Positions 46,056-57,936 of a stretch of DNA of 64,000 nucleotides are shown here, in pieces; the first letter of the stretch is position 1, and each line of letters opens with the position of its first letter. The notes beneath the pieces are model-generated. The model had not been told where the DNA came from and did no database searches. It saw only the letters and a list, made by a program, of their open reading frames with translations. Origin of the DNA: Terebella lapidaria (Eukaryota > Annelida > Polychaeta > Terebellida > Terebellidae). The translations under genes were made by a program, and so were the position numbers. Where the stretch lies: the NCBI GenBank assembly GCA_949152475.1, contig OX424564.1, forward strand, positions 33,850,165-33,914,164, read 5' to 3'.

Positions 46056-48360
46056 TGATGTATGGAACTTCAGGAACCTCCATTATTTATGCAAAGCCAT
46101 GTTTTCTTTGATACTGAAATAGAAATATATTCATTTTACGCTAGGCAAATATGACAGCTGTAATTTGCAAATGAAAATTGAAAAAAAAGGGTTTTCGTGA
46201 GTTATTCGATTGATACAGATTTTGCTACCAAACGCAAGAGAAAAATATCACGTCACGGATATTTCAGATGTTTGTCCACCCGGTAATTGGCCAGCGGGAC
46301 GTGGTACATGAAAGCAGCGTGTTTCCGTGTCGTTGTGTGAGCTGGAAAGTCGAATAATTGAGGTGGTGATTAATGACACTGACTGTAAGACTATTTGTTT
46401 TCTGGTCTGCTGATAAAAGCAGAATAACGTTTTGGATGCCTGGAATAATGTAGCTCTGAAATGTTCTTGTAACAGAATATTCCATAATACCTCAAACATA
46501 TATACTACAAGGGCATGACATCTTAGAATTAGGCCCATCGCACATATCCCTGTACACAGGATCATTCTTCAGGACCAACATGCCAGCTGCTTGTGACAAG
46601 GACATCCATCGAAAGAAAATGATACTTGAATGGGAGTCTGGCTGTGTTTTATGAGATGCATTCGAATATATTTATGACAATGTTAGCACACCACCACTGC
46701 AAATACAAACCAGAGTGAAACTAAATTATATTTACCACACCTTACAATACACTCTTTTAAAAACGAAAAACATATTGCTAATAAATTACCAAAATTAAAC
46801 ATGGCTAAAATAAGAATGATTGAAGCACAACATCAGAATAGTAAAGCTGTGGATCTATTTATTTGATCCGCTTCTAGATTGACTGCAGACCAATCACGAA
46901 ATGGTAAGTACCAACAATTGGGTAATGTTTGATTGGCATGGTCCAAGTACAAGCGAATCTTCTGATTTTTTTTTTCTTATAGAGAATCGTTAATTAAGTG
47001 GGCCAATGGATATACTCCTTTCTCCTCAAGCAATAGTGGTATCATATCAAGCATTTACTGACCACTAACATGACTAAGATATCACTGAAAATTGTCTTAT
47101 TGTCCAATATATCTGTATTTTTGTTGTTTGTTCTCTATTTAGAATGTTTCTTTTTCATAGTAATGCCCTGGACGTTTTTTATTGACAATTGAATATTTCT
47201 TGTCATTACTGGGTTAGCAATTACAGTTCATGGTTATTCTTAGCCACAACTATTATTAGTTGTTGCATAAACTGAGTCAGTCTTAAACTGTCTCAGCCAT
47301 TAAGAGGTAGAACCAATCGATTTGGGTAGATACAATAAAATCCTACGTATCATTTATATAGTACCCATACATATGAGATTGTTACATTGTAGTTCATAAT
47401 ATAATGTCGATATATAATTGGCCAAGGCTCATACATGTAATATAGCTGTCTGCGGTCAGAATTCAAACCTCCTTTCCACGAAAATGCACCCACAAACCGG
47501 AATGCGTTAGTATTGTTGCGGCAAACTTTGTGGTTACGATTGTTTCCCTCTGTGAACGAAGCAAGACATCTACGCAGTTGTATACAGTGGACCTGTATTA
47601 CATAACCAGGCATGAACAATACAAGTTAGTCAATGCCTAACATACACTCCCACGTGTTCGATGTCTCTTGGACATCACACATCTCTTACAGAATCAGAAA
47701 AATATCGATACAATTGTATGGAACTTCATGAACCTCAATTGTCTATCTCTACCCAGGATTAAATGGGTACCGGTCATTCAATAGGATGTTATAGTGTAGC
47801 GCCGGATTGTGGCAGCTGTGTAGTCATTCTAGACTGGGGTAAAGTGTACAGCGCCCTTGCTTAGAACTGCGTTCTATAAAGGAGCGCTTAATAAATGAAT
47901 TCCAAAACATTAACATGCAAACAATTCATGCTGCATACTGGTGACAGATTTTGTGTCGTGCTGCGTACTGGTGACAGATGTTGTGAATTTATTAACCAAC
48001 CAGAGTGTGATGAACTCCATAGAATTTCTTGAAATCAGCTATTAATCTTGGTAAGATTGTCGCAGCAGTTCAGAGATTAGCTGGAAACTTCCGTGAACAA
48101 AGTCATGATCTGCAACTAGCTCTTGAGTATCGCATCATGCATTAGATGAATGACTTTCATGCATTCACTTCCTCGTATAGTGTTCAACAGCTCCAGTTCT
48201 AATTTGTATGATCTAATACGTTACTTCACATCACACAAATACACAGAGAATTGTGTAAAGCCATATGATGCATCATCTCGTCAATGATGCACCGATAGAA
48301 GACTAATATATCTAACCATAAATAAATATTGGTCTGCTAAAAGACAAGCAATTTCCTGGC
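46056..48360. other. Gene-free stretch, possible SINE 3' end at 47,800-47,905
   Basis: 47,800-47,905 has GTAGCGCCGGATTGTGGCAG and ends AAGGAGCGCTTAATAAATGA, reminiscent of SINE 3' ends, but no tRNA-like head is seen. Nothing else was recognised. Confidence 0.35.
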
Positions 48361-50660
48361 AAACGACACATATTATTCACTAGAGTTCCCAAGGTAGAGT
48401 CGGTAATTTGACGAGAGCTCAAGTCCGAATTGGTGGACACTGTTTTCAGCTAAAACCAATCTGTGGCAATTCATCAGCGAGGCTCCACGGTTTCTAGACA
48501 CAAATGTAAAGAATGCAAGGAGATACACCAGTGGAGGAGGCAACCCTGTAATTGTTTTAAAATTATATATTTCAGGTGATCACTCACCTATCGAACAATT
48601 TTGAAATTGTAACAACATTGCGATTGATGTATTATTTCCAGTTAGTTCTGTTTCCTGTCTAGCGTAGGTCCGACGGGGATCAACATGTCTGGAATGCTGT
48701 CTATCTAAAGTAACTGATGAGCGTTTTGAAGAGACAGTCACACACACATAATTCCACACTGACAAATATTGGTGGGAATCGGGAGTCTGTTGTACTGCTA
48801 CTATGCTCGTGACATTGGTCTGCTTAGTTTGGTTGTTGCAGACAGAAACCCTGCATATGCCCACAGAAACCACACAAAATCAGGGGCATTTAGTACACCG
48901 ATTTCACACATTTGACAAGAGTTTATTTCTGATTGCTTCCACATTTTACCGTCAATACAACATTGTTGCATGTGCTGAGGAATATAGTATTACTCTCATA
49001 CGTTACTTTGGTTGTAATTGTCAAATTTGAAAACATATTCAAACCGATTATAAATCTGTATATGCAAAAACACAAATTATGTGACACAATAGACACAAAC
49101 TCCAGTTTGTGGATCCTTGTAGTTATACTGAGGTGTAAATTGTTAAACACCTGGACTGTAATTGTTCAATCAACCACCAGCTCTACACAAGGTCACAGAC
49201 CAAGAACATGTTATTTTGTAACGTGCAAACCATTCTGTGACCCTCACGTAATCTGCCGGGAGCTCTGCTTGTCATAACCTATCCCAGTCGGCATCAGTCA
49301 TGTTCGTTTTGGAGCGTGTAAGTAAACAGAGTACATCACCAGATGTGAAAGATTTAGCAAATAATATATACAAGAACAATTTGACATATATTTGACTTCA
49401 AATATAGAACTGTCTAAAATATCGGAAATTTTGTTCGAGATGAGTGAAATGAGCGAGAGAATGAATGCCTCTGTGTCCGATAGTATCACGATGGAATGAA
49501 TAGATCTACCAACCACAAACGTTTTACATATTTTCAGATTTATCCATATTCAAAATGGTTTCAGTATGATATAAAATAGGCTGTAGAAAAATAAAATGGG
49601 AAGCATGCCATGAGATGTTTTCTGTGCATTTTTTATTTGTGAAATTATCTACATGAAGTAATAATGACAAATAATATTGTATTTGTATAATATATTATTG
49701 TGTGTCCCAATATACTTGGCTCACATTGAATATATTATGATAACGACTCGGACAGAAAACTTGACCTGGCGGATTGGCGACTTGTGGGCAATTTACGTTC
49801 AAATGCTATGGGAAACACTCCTTGATGCAAACATCAAATATTTATTGCATTATTCATCAAATGAGAGACAATAAAATACACGCAGAAACAAATGATAAAT
49901 CGTAATAGATGTTCTTTTTAGTGGCCACGGTGGTAAGGCACTGAATGTTATTACCATTTATAGCCTAATACATGTGTGTGTGTGTGCATATATGCCATGA
50001 CATAAACCGAATATTGTATTTTTTTTAATGGCCAGTCAGTTTTTCTAACTCTTCTATTTGTTTTTAATAACGTGTACGTCTGTTCACACGGAAATAGCTA
50101 TTATTCTATGGATATGGTTTGGTGCCGAACACATGCGGACAAAGTCTGGCGATCTATGGGCCTAAGGGGTTGTCAGTTGTCATGATGCGCTGGTGTATTG
50201 CAGAACATATGTTCGGAGAGGACTCTGGCATAATGTAAAAATGTATCGTGTCATGGTTGTCCTGTATGAATGTAAGTGAACGTGTTGATATATTTGTATT
50301 CTGATGATTATAGTGATTGAAGTGTTGCTTTTCTGAAAACTTACCAGGTTCTGTAACAGGTAGAAACACACACATTGCTGAAATTCACTGCACTCACCTG
50401 TTCATATCAATGCATGCTTTTGTGGACATGTACTATTTATTATGTTATGTGAAACGCTATAAGGATAATGGATTCATTAATGAGTAGACAGTGATATTAG
50501 CTGAATTGAAAAAAAAATCACATACAAAGGAACGATATGCAGTGGGTATCACACACGTGACACAAAAAAATTGCTTTCAATACTATATCGACCATAGTCA
50601 ACTACCTGTCCAATAATAACTTCAAATGACATCTTTGCAATATGAAATCCCCAAACCGAC
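48360..50660. repeat. DRF repeat copy E
   Basis: The longest continuous copy. 48,470-48,650 aligns with 43.4 and 23.3 kb; 48,770-49,590 with 32,330-33,140; 49,400-50,300 with 58,540-59,400; 50,200-50,600 with 35,400-35,960. Frames are broken throughout relative to the better-kept pieces elsewhere. Confidence 0.5.
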
Positions 50661-52144
50661 CTCTGATGAACAGACTGATCCTGGATATAAATCACGTGGG
50701 TACCAAGAAAATGGGGCCCACGTAGCGCAGCTTACTATTTCTTCTAAATTCAATTAAGATTAAAAATGTGTCAGACGGATTAAATATGGTATACATTCAG
50801 TGGATGAGTATTATTAACAGAGTAAGGAGCGCTACTTGGGCCGAAAAGAGTATGCGTTTTAAAAAAAAATCTATGCATCTATGCGTGAGAGTTGAGAAAG
50901 ATATACCAAGGAAAAAAAAACTTTGATGAGTATCAATATGGCAATAGCCCATATCAACATTATTGATATAGTGCAATCAATATAATAGTCCATATTATCA
51001 ATTTAAAACTCAAACTTACAATCTCGGCATACTTCTCATGTGTAAGGAATTTCGTAAGAGATGGCAACAAAATGTCTGACTTATCATTCCAAAAATGTGT
51101 TCATTTGTGTGGCAAATTACAAAGATGGTTCATGCAGAGATAACGAAGCTCTCTGGTATACATCTTCAGTATAAATTTGGACTGTCATGCTAGGCCGTGT
51201 ATATATTGTGAGTATCCATTCCAATTAAACTACAATTGTATCGCTTTTGTATGTTATGCACGAGGCTGGATGAAGATTATCAAGAAGCCCAACCAATCAA
51301 AACCGACTATGCTTCTAAATCTCTGAATCCAGTGTTAAGCAAAACGTCAGCCTGTATTCTGTCTTCGTTCTGAAACGCTTATTTTGGAATACCTGTGGGA
51401 GCTTTTGTTCATAACGTTACTAAGTCATGATTTGTAACATGTGTTGGTGTTTTGTTTTTCCTAACTTGCTAACGTACTCTAATGCCCAATTTCTCCAACA
51501 GGGATCAAACCGAGACCATTTGTTATATGTGTGTGATCTTGGCTGTGTCGTTCATCTGTGTGTGATATTGGCTGTGTGGTTTTATTCAATCGGGATCAGT
51601 GTGACTCGATCTTGATTCGACGATCAGAATGTAATCCTGAGGTAGCGGAGGTGCAAGTCAAGATCACTTCATCACTACACGCACTCCGTATGCGATATAT
51701 AAATTATAAATAAATATATAAATATATAAAGCCTGTGCATTGGTCTTCAGCTGAAAGATGACGATGCATTACACAACTTTGATGGATGAAATTGGTGTAC
51801 TGAAGTCAATAAGACGAACTGTCTTATGACCGACTAAACAGACTCTGCTAATTCAATCAAGATTTCCTTTTCAATCAGAGTGAATTTTGTCCTGATATTT
51901 TTTTTGTTTTTTAGTTTACCGACACTATGGTCCGATAACCGATTGGCATGGCGTTGCGTCCAACGTGCGTCGTCGTCCATCCTTTTTATCTTTAAAGTTT
52001 ACAGTCGAATCTTTCTGAAATTTTGCACAAAATTGCCATCTCAACAGGGAGGTATTTTTTTCGCATATTTGCTAAAATTTGGCCGTTTTCGACCATTTCA
52101 GGCAGCGTCTTTCAGAAGGCTGTAGGTGAATGAATGTGATAAAT
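50661..52144. other. Gene-free stretch with a dispersed-repeat block
   Basis: 50,700-50,840 matches 31,740-31,900. 51,910-52,070 matches 23,390-23,540. 51,690-51,735 is an ATAAATATATA low-complexity run. No gene is supported. Confidence 0.45.
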
Positions 52145-52360
52145 TTCCCAAATTTTAATTGTAAATTTGCCGTTTATTGTTATTACTCACCTCTAAACTA
52201 CTACATGCTCCTTTTCGATCCTTTGGATCGTTCTGGATAGAAATTCGCGTACTGAAAGCAAGGCACGATCGTCTGCCTGCATGACTCGAGCGCTCCTTTT
52301 GCCGCCAAAACCGCCGCGCATATGCGCGCGCAGCTGCGCAGAAGCTTCACTTTTCTGTCC
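52145..52360. repeat. 3' inverted terminal repeat of the DIRS1-type element
   Basis: Starts TTCCCAAATTTTAATTG and contains GCTCCTTTTCGATCCTTTGG and GCGCATATGCGCGCGCAGC. The part from 52,194 is the reverse complement of the 5' repeat. Confidence 0.85.
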
Positions 52361-52423
52361 AAAAAACGACAAAAGGAAGCCCCTAGCACACAACTGGCGG
52401 GGATGGATGGGAGGGCCTTTACT

Positions 52424-52526
52424 GTAGTAGTTTAGAGGTGAGTAATAACAATAAACGGCAAATTTACAATTAAAATTTGGGAAGTTTATTTTATACATCA
52501 CCAATCTAAACTACTACATGCTCCTT
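52424..52526. repeat. Internal complementary region of the DIRS1-type element
   Basis: 52,424-52,483 is the complement of the outermost left end. 52,484-52,526 is the complement of the outermost right end (GTTTATTTTATACATCACC). The junction is at 52,483/52,484. In this family the region is thought to template joining of the termini during circular DNA formation. Confidence 0.85.
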
Positions 52527-52824
52527 AGAATCAAAGGATAGGCGGTGGAGCAGTAGTGCTAGAGAGTCATGAAAACAGACGATAGTCTTGATTTCAAGCG
52601 AATCGCTAAAATGCTACATTTTCGATATATCTTTAGTAATATAATAAAGATACTCACCTAGCGGTGCGATCGCTTGCCTCCGACATGCACGAATTTCTTC
52701 TTCACCCATCGGTGGAAAACGGAACTCTACTTGAGACCGTAACAAAAAGAAACTCAAACACAAACACAAAGTGTTGCTTATATACACGTGCACATTAAAA
52801 CCAAGACTTTTCTGTCCAGCTGGT

Positions 52825-55686
52825 TCAAACAACAGCTTGCGCTACGACCAGCGGACCCAGTCTAAATCTGGACGACTGGTCCTGAAGTTCGGCAGCATTG
52901 GACAGATAGAACCCGATGAATGTCGTAGAATTAGTCCACATTCCAGCCCTCACGATATATTCCAACGGAATATTCGACCTGGCCGCCAAAGACATCGAGA
53001 TGTGTCGGATTTGGTGGGACGATATTTTGTAAGTGACTCGATCGTCAGCACCTGATTCCGCATAGACAGTCCTCACTACAACCTTCACCCATCGGGATAG
53101 TGTAGCTGTGGAGATATCCGTAGCCCTGTTAGGCTGATAGGAAATAAATAATCGCTTGCGATCTTTCCTGATCGATCTGGTACGATCGATGTAGATTTTC
53201 AGCGCTCTTACCGGACACAATAGAGCGTCCGGCTCATTCCGTCCTACGTAACCGCCCAGTGACGGAATTACGATAGGGGAGAACGCTTTCCCGCCCTCAA
53301 CTGCAGTACGTGTTTTAGGCATAAAATCACGTACTGGGTATAAGGAAACGGACCCATCCGCGCCAAATGCGACTCGCGATACGTCGATCGCCGCGACATC
53401 TGAGCGTCTTCGACCACTTGCTAGCATAACTAGCAGGAAAGTCTTAAGAGTTAACCTCTGCAAGGAAACTTCCTTGAGAGGCTCCCAAGGTGCTTTAGTA
53501 AGACAATATAGCACAAAAGCCATGTCCCAATCCGGTAGAGTAGGAACTCCGCGTGGCCTTTGCGTCCTAAAGGACGCCAAGAGATCAGCAAGGATACGAT
53601 TATTAGTTAAATCGATCCCCCTAGCACGGAATACAGGGCCCAGCATGGACCTGTATCCCTCGATCGTAGTAGGCTTCAAATTAAGCCTATCAAAGAGATA
53701 GCAGAGAAAGTCTAGCACTGCATTCAGAGGGGCAGAGAGCGGATCAATGCGCCTTCCGTTACACCAACGTACGAATACTCTCCATTTAGCCTCATACGTT
53801 TTAGAGGAGGATCTCCTATTCTTTCTCGCGAGATGTACGGACACCTGCTGAGAAAATCCTGCCTCCTGGAAGGATCGCTCGATAGCCTCCACACGTGTAA
53901 TTTGAGCACGTGGACGGAATCGTGAAATATATCCCGCCCCGGTTGCTTCAGCAACCTGTCCTCGATCGGGAGAACCCGTGGTACATCGATCAGGAGGGAC
54001 AGTAGCAGGGGGAACCACGCCTGCATCGGCCAGCATGGCGCCACCAACAGAATCTCGCACTGAGACCTGGCTACTTTGTGCAGCACTTCTGTTAGGAACC
54101 GAGTTGGCGGGTACGCATACCCGAACATCCCGTCCCACGACTGAGACATCGCGTCCACAGCCAGTGCCTCGCTCTCTGGCAGAGGTGAGAAGTAGACCGG
54201 GAGCTTGTGATTCCGAGAGGTTGCGAACAGGTCTATGTTCGGTGTCCCGAACGCCTGACAAACGCGCCGAAACACCCCCGGATGCAGACTCCACTCCGTG
54301 CCTATGATCTTGTCCGGTCTCGACAGAGCGTCCGCTAGGACATTCCTGTGACCCGGCAGGTGCCTCGCCCTGATAAACAGACGGTACTTGAAGGCAAACC
54401 TGATCAGACACTCGGCCTCCAAACAAAGCTGACTCGACCGAGTTCCACCTTGTTTGTTTATGTGCGCCACTACTGTGCTGTTGTCTGTGAAGACCAACCA
54501 CTTCGTCCCTGGGGGACTCTGAGGCCCCCAGATCTCGAACGCACGTCTCACCGCTCGCAGCTCTAGGACATTGATGTGCAACGCCCTCTCGCTCGTGTTC
54601 CACACCGCAGAGAGTTCGTGCTCGTCCATATGAGCTCCCCAAGCCAATTCTGACGCATCGGTGAAGAAGGTCCGATCGGGCAGATACTCCGCGAGTGGCA
54701 TCCCTCGGAAAAGATTCCGATGGTCCCGCCACCAATGCATTGCTTCCCGAGCACGATCGTCCACCGATACGACTTGGTCTAGTCGATCGGTGAGGATCCG
54801 CCATTGCAACGCTAGACACCATTGAATGGGTCTGAGGAAGCACCTGCCGAACGGCACCTGTTTCTCCATCGACGCCAACAGACCGATGATGGACAGAAAC
54901 TGTCGAGCTGTGATCGACGACTGCGTCAGCGCGACCTCCATCGCCGCAATCGCCTTGAGAACTCTCTTCCGTGGAGGAAGAGCTACTCCTCGCTCTAGAT
55001 CGTAATCTACCCCGACATACTCGAACCTCTGTGTCGGGGACAGATGAGACTTCGCCCAATTGGGGATCCAGCCGAGGCTGGTCGCCAACCTGAGGACGAA
55101 CCCGGATTGCTCTATAGCCTGAGACGGGGAGTCGGCTATGATTAACCAATCGTCGATATAATGGTGGAATTGAATTCCAACCGATCGAAACCTGGCTGCC
55201 ATCGTCCTTACGATACGGGTGAACACGTAAGGGGCGGTGGCTACTCCAAAAGGAAGTACCCTGAACTGATACACCGAACCTTTGAAGGCGAACTTGAGGT
55301 ATCGCCGATCGGCTGGGTGTATTGGCACATGTAAGTACGCGTCCTTGACGTCGATACTGACTGCCCACTTCCCCTTGGACAGAGCTTTCTGGACGGAAAG
55401 CGCCGACTCCATCTTGAACCTGGGTATGATCAGGAATTTGTTGAGGTTTGACAGATCGAAAACGGGACGCCACCCGCCTGTCTTTTTCGGCACTAGGAAG
55501 ATGAGAGAATAGAATCCTCTCTCGTCCTTGACCACCTCGATCGCACGTTTCTCTAGCAACTGCTGCACCTCGTGCTGCAGAAGCTGAAACTTTTCCCGAT
55601 CGCCGGGCACAGGGAAGAACCACGCTTTGGGTCTGATCGGTGGTTTTCCAGCCTCCCATCTGAAGGTGAGACCGAACTTCACCCAT
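52825..55686 (-). CDS. DIRS1-type tyrosine recombinase frame
   Basis: The frame is 953 codons. Its 5' part overlaps the RT frame in another phase and is probably not translated as such; the recombinase proper occupies roughly the last 390 residues (about 54,000 to 52,825). It has FVRWCNGRRIDPLSAPLNAV (SAM-like N-domain), MLASGRRRSDVAAID (first catalytic Arg region), SSHQIRHISMSLA and AGMWTNSTTFIGFYL (HxxR/W/Y-type C-terminal motifs). Tyrosine recombinases of DIRS elements integrate the circular cDNA. Confidence 0.8.
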   Translation of the reverse strand: MGEVRSHLQMGGWKTTDQTQSVVLPCARRSGKVSASAARGAAVARETCDRGGQGRERILFSHLPSAEKDRRVASRFRSVKPQQIPDHTQVQDGVGAFRPESSVQGEVGSQYRRQGRVLTCANTPSRSAIPQVRLQRFGVSVQGTSFWSSHRPLRVHPYRKDDGSQVSIGWNSIPPLYRRLVNHSRLPVSGYRAIRVRPQVGDQPRLDPQLGEVSSVPDTEVRVCRGRLRSRARSSSSSTEESSQGDCGDGGRADAVVDHSSTVSVHHRSVGVDGETGAVRQVLPQTHSMVSSVAMADPHRSTRPSRIGGRSCSGSNALVAGPSESFPRDATRGVSARSDLLHRCVRIGLGSSYGRARTLCGVEHEREGVAHQCPRAASGETCVRDLGASESPRDEVVGLHRQQHSSGAHKQTRWNSVESALFGGRVSDQVCLQVPSVYQGEAPAGSQECPSGRSVETGQDHRHGVESASGGVSARLSGVRDTEHRPVRNLSESQAPGLLLTSARERGTGCGRDVSVVGRDVRVCVPANSVPNRSAAQSSQVSVRDSVGGAMLADAGVVPPATVPPDRCTTGSPDRGQVAEATGAGYISRFRPRAQITRVEAIERSFQEAGFSQQVSVHLARKNRRSSSKTYEAKWRVFVRWCNGRRIDPLSAPLNAVLDFLCYLFDRLNLKPTTIEGYRSMLGPVFRARGIDLTNNRILADLLASFRTQRPRGVPTLPDWDMAFVLYCLTKAPWEPLKEVSLQRLTLKTFLLVMLASGRRRSDVAAIDVSRVAFGADGSVSLYPVRDFMPKTRTAVEGGKAFSPIVIPSLGGYVGRNEPDALLCPVRALKIYIDRTRSIRKDRKRLFISYQPNRATDISTATLSRWVKVVVRTVYAESGADDRVTYKISSHQIRHISMSLAARSNIPLEYIVRAGMWTNSTTFIGFYLSNAAELQDQSSRFRLGPLVVAQAVV

Positions 55687-56321
55687 GCCACGACTGAATT
55701 GTCTGACGACGCCAGATCGCTCCAGTTCTGGACGAACTGAGCCAGGCGTCCCCCGACTGGACCAGGTTGTGGAAGATCGAATTCCGACAGAACTGAACCT
55801 TCCACAGAGCCTACGCTTTCCCGCAACGAGTCACTTCTTACCAGAAGCTTTCCCTTTGCCCTTGAAGCGTTCACCCCCTTTGCCTCCGCGCTTGCCATCC
55901 CCCTGGGGAGGGGGAGGCTGCGCCCCACGAAAGGGCGGCTGCGTAGAAGCGGGTGCATGTGGTGCCTGAGGTTGGGCAGGCTTCTGACCCTTGGTCTTCT
56001 TGCCTGTCCCAGACCCCGCCGACTTCCCAAGCAAAGCCTTGGCCATAGCCTCATCCCGGAGATGTTCCCGCATGACGGAAATATCCGATCGAGAGAGGTT
56101 GGCGTAGGTATAGCCTGAAAACAGCGGCCTCCCACGTAGCTCAGCGACGTCCGTAGCGGACACGTCAAGCAGCCGGAGATCGGCATCACGCATGGTGAGA
56201 TCCAATTGTGCGCCCAGGTGCGCACTGTCACGCTCAGCAGCATGGACCACTCCGGCCAAGACGCCGAGTGCTGCATGAATGTTGGCGCGACTCCCCTCCT
56301 CCAGATCCGCCTCGTCCACAA
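53724..56321 (-). CDS. DIRS1-type RT, RNase H and DAM-like methyltransferase frame
   Basis: 865 codons. WAVSIDVKDAYLHVPI and the RT active-site block FHHYIDDWLIIAD (~residue 387) are followed by RNase H (FFTDASELAWGAHM, NVLELRAV, WLVFTDNSTVVAHINKQGG; residues ~545-640). After these comes the C-terminal block GTPNIDLFATSRNHKLPVYF...YAYPPTRFL, the methyltransferase-like domain common in DIRS polyproteins. It overlaps the Gag frame at its start and the recombinase frame at its end, the usual compact DIRS layout. The true start may lie inside the Gag overlap. Confidence 0.85.
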   Translation of the reverse strand: MWTRRIWRRGVAPTFMQHSASWPEWSMLLSVTVRTWAHNWISPCVMPISGCLTCPLRTSLSYVGGRCFQAIPTPTSLDRIFPSCGNISGMRLWPRLCLGSRRGLGQARRPRVRSLPNLRHHMHPLLRSRPFVGRSLPLPRGMASAEAKGVNASRAKGKLLVRSDSLRESVGSVEGSVLSEFDLPQPGPVGGRLAQFVQNWSDLASSDNSVVAWVKFGLTFRWEAGKPPIRPKAWFFPVPGDREKFQLLQHEVQQLLEKRAIEVVKDERGFYSLIFLVPKKTGGWRPVFDLSNLNKFLIIPRFKMESALSVQKALSKGKWAVSIDVKDAYLHVPIHPADRRYLKFAFKGSVYQFRVLPFGVATAPYVFTRIVRTMAARFRSVGIQFHHYIDDWLIIADSPSQAIEQSGFVLRLATSLGWIPNWAKSHLSPTQRFEYVGVDYDLERGVALPPRKRVLKAIAAMEVALTQSSITARQFLSIIGLLASMEKQVPFGRCFLRPIQWCLALQWRILTDRLDQVVSVDDRAREAMHWWRDHRNLFRGMPLAEYLPDRTFFTDASELAWGAHMDEHELSAVWNTSERALHINVLELRAVRRAFEIWGPQSPPGTKWLVFTDNSTVVAHINKQGGTRSSQLCLEAECLIRFAFKYRLFIRARHLPGHRNVLADALSRPDKIIGTEWSLHPGVFRRVCQAFGTPNIDLFATSRNHKLPVYFSPLPESEALAVDAMSQSWDGMFGYAYPPTRFLTEVLHKVARSQCEILLVAPCWPMQAWFPLLLSLLIDVPRVLPIEDRLLKQPGRDIFHDSVHVLKLHVWRLSSDPSRRQDFLSRCPYISRERIGDPPLKRMRLNGEYSYVGVTEGALIRSLPL

Positions 56322-57936
56322 ACTCCTGAACCAAAGTGGTCAGGTGATCTGTCAACGAGAGCTGCCCCATCAATTGATGAGACAGCGTCTGCCAGTGAGA
56401 AAGGCGAGCCTTTTTCACATAAGCTGACCAGACCGTACCCTGCTTCCGGGAAAGCAGGTGAAAGTTAGGGTCTTCGACCGGGACGGAAGTCTGATGTCCA
56501 CCCTCGGACTCTACAGTCCGATAGGTGTCGATCGACTCAGGTCGAACACGGCTGGTCGGGAATGTCGACTCCGTACGAGCCACATCCTTCTTAGCCGTAA
56601 CTCCCTTGTTGATCTTGTCGAAGGACTTGACCAACGCGGGAGCCACAGGGAGCCGGATCGGCCGACGAACTGGCGCCGACGCGAACCTACCGGTTCCCCG
56701 TGAGGGCCCTGGAGCATCGATCGGCAAGTCCATTCGCCTTGCGACCGACTCCAAAGCCCACCGGAAGTTAGAACCCCCGGCCTGATCGGAAGTCTCATCC
56801 TCCGAGGAGGACGACTCCTGATCAGCTTCCACTCGACCCCCCCGATCGTTGGACCTCACAGGTCCGATCGAAGACCTCGACGACCCCAAGGGTACATCAA
56901 AGGACGGGCGAGGGAATGCCTGCTCAGCGATCGCGCCCGTCCGGCGACTTACATCCGCGTACACAGGACTTGAGTGGCCCTGAGGAACGACCCCAGCACC
57001 ACCCGCCCGATCGTGCCCTGATCGAGGACCAGGAGCACGACCGCCAAGTGAAGACTCCCGATCGCACGAACGATCGAGAGCCTCACCCCCAAACAAAGGG
57101 AACTCTCCCCCCTCGAACCTCGAGACCGAGGACCCGAATGAGCCATCCAAGACGCTCCGCCGATCGAAGCCCGAAGCCTGATCGTCGCCCACCGAGAGGT
57201 CGGACGCAGCCTGAGCCACATCGAAAATCGATGTGGTCTCAGCACCACGGCGCTTAGAGGAAGCACGCTTCCTCTTCTTGGAAGGCCCCGGGGAAGAGAC
57301 GACGGACCCCTCCACCTCGATCGGCCCCGACTGAGGGACGACGAAGGTGGAGTGCGGTTCCTTGGCTGCTTTCGCCTTGGCAAGAACTGAAACCTTCTTC
57401 TTAGAAGATTTCGACTTCTTGCCAGCAGGGGGAGCAAGCTCTCCCTGCGACGAAGGGGCAGCCGAAGAACCGGCCGGGACTCCCTGTCCAAGCAGGGAAG
57501 AGAGACCCGGCAGGAGGGGACCCTGAAGGGACGATAACGACTGTGCAAAGAAAGATTGCACAGCCGCGTTGACCATGTCCTGTGTTAGCCCCAGGGGCTG
57601 GCTAACACCGGACGCAATCTGTGCCGTCACAGGCGGAGTCTCCACCTCCATGGGCGACTGGCGGACTTGCGGAGCCGAAGCTTCTGCAAGCCTCAAAGCA
57701 TCCCGACGAGCCAACGAGGCTTCGGAATACTTTGCAGTCGCCTGCACGAAGGAAGAGGGACGCCAGAAACGACACAGATCACACCTCAAATCCTCCATAG
57801 ATACCGGGCCATGGTCTAAACAGTCGAAACACAAACTGTGTTTCTCCCCTCCTCGGAGGGTATTGACCAGACACTTCGGGCATGGACGTTCGTCCATGGC
57901 ACCGGTACCAAGGGAGGATTGTGAAGTCATGATCAC
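55831..57936 (-). CDS. DIRS1-type Gag-like protein
   Basis: 701 codons from an ATG at 57,936. The N-terminus has paired Cys motifs (CPKCLV, CFDC, CDLCRFW), a possible zinc-binding module. The middle is low-complexity Ser/Pro/Arg-rich. A helical region near residues 490-620 (LSHQLMGQLSLTDHLTTLVQ) is capsid-like, and the C-terminus is strongly basic, Lys/Gly-rich (GKRGGKGGERFKGKGKASGKK), suited to nucleic-acid binding. As the first frame of the element it would form the particle or RNP shell. Confidence 0.75.
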   Translation of the reverse strand: MIMTSQSSLGTGAMDERPCPKCLVNTLRGGEKHSLCFDCLDHGPVSMEDLRCDLCRFWRPSSFVQATAKYSEASLARRDALRLAEASAPQVRQSPMEVETPPVTAQIASGVSQPLGLTQDMVNAAVQSFFAQSLSSLQGPLLPGLSSLLGQGVPAGSSAAPSSQGELAPPAGKKSKSSKKKVSVLAKAKAAKEPHSTFVVPQSGPIEVEGSVVSSPGPSKKRKRASSKRRGAETTSIFDVAQAASDLSVGDDQASGFDRRSVLDGSFGSSVSRFEGGEFPLFGGEALDRSCDRESSLGGRAPGPRSGHDRAGGAGVVPQGHSSPVYADVSRRTGAIAEQAFPRPSFDVPLGSSRSSIGPVRSNDRGGRVEADQESSSSEDETSDQAGGSNFRWALESVARRMDLPIDAPGPSRGTGRFASAPVRRPIRLPVAPALVKSFDKINKGVTAKKDVARTESTFPTSRVRPESIDTYRTVESEGGHQTSVPVEDPNFHLLSRKQGTVWSAYVKKARLSHWQTLSHQLMGQLSLTDHLTTLVQEFVDEADLEEGSRANIHAALGVLAGVVHAAERDSAHLGAQLDLTMRDADLRLLDVSATDVAELRGRPLFSGYTYANLSRSDISVMREHLRDEAMAKALLGKSAGSGTGKKTKGQKPAQPQAPHAPASTQPPFRGAQPPPPQGDGKRGGKGGERFKGKGKASGKK

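Noticed and set aside
52193-52504. 103-aa frame in the left DIRS end and its mirror at 58,241-58,510
   Set aside because: Both fall in the inverted terminal repeat; the identical peptide simply reflects repeat identity.
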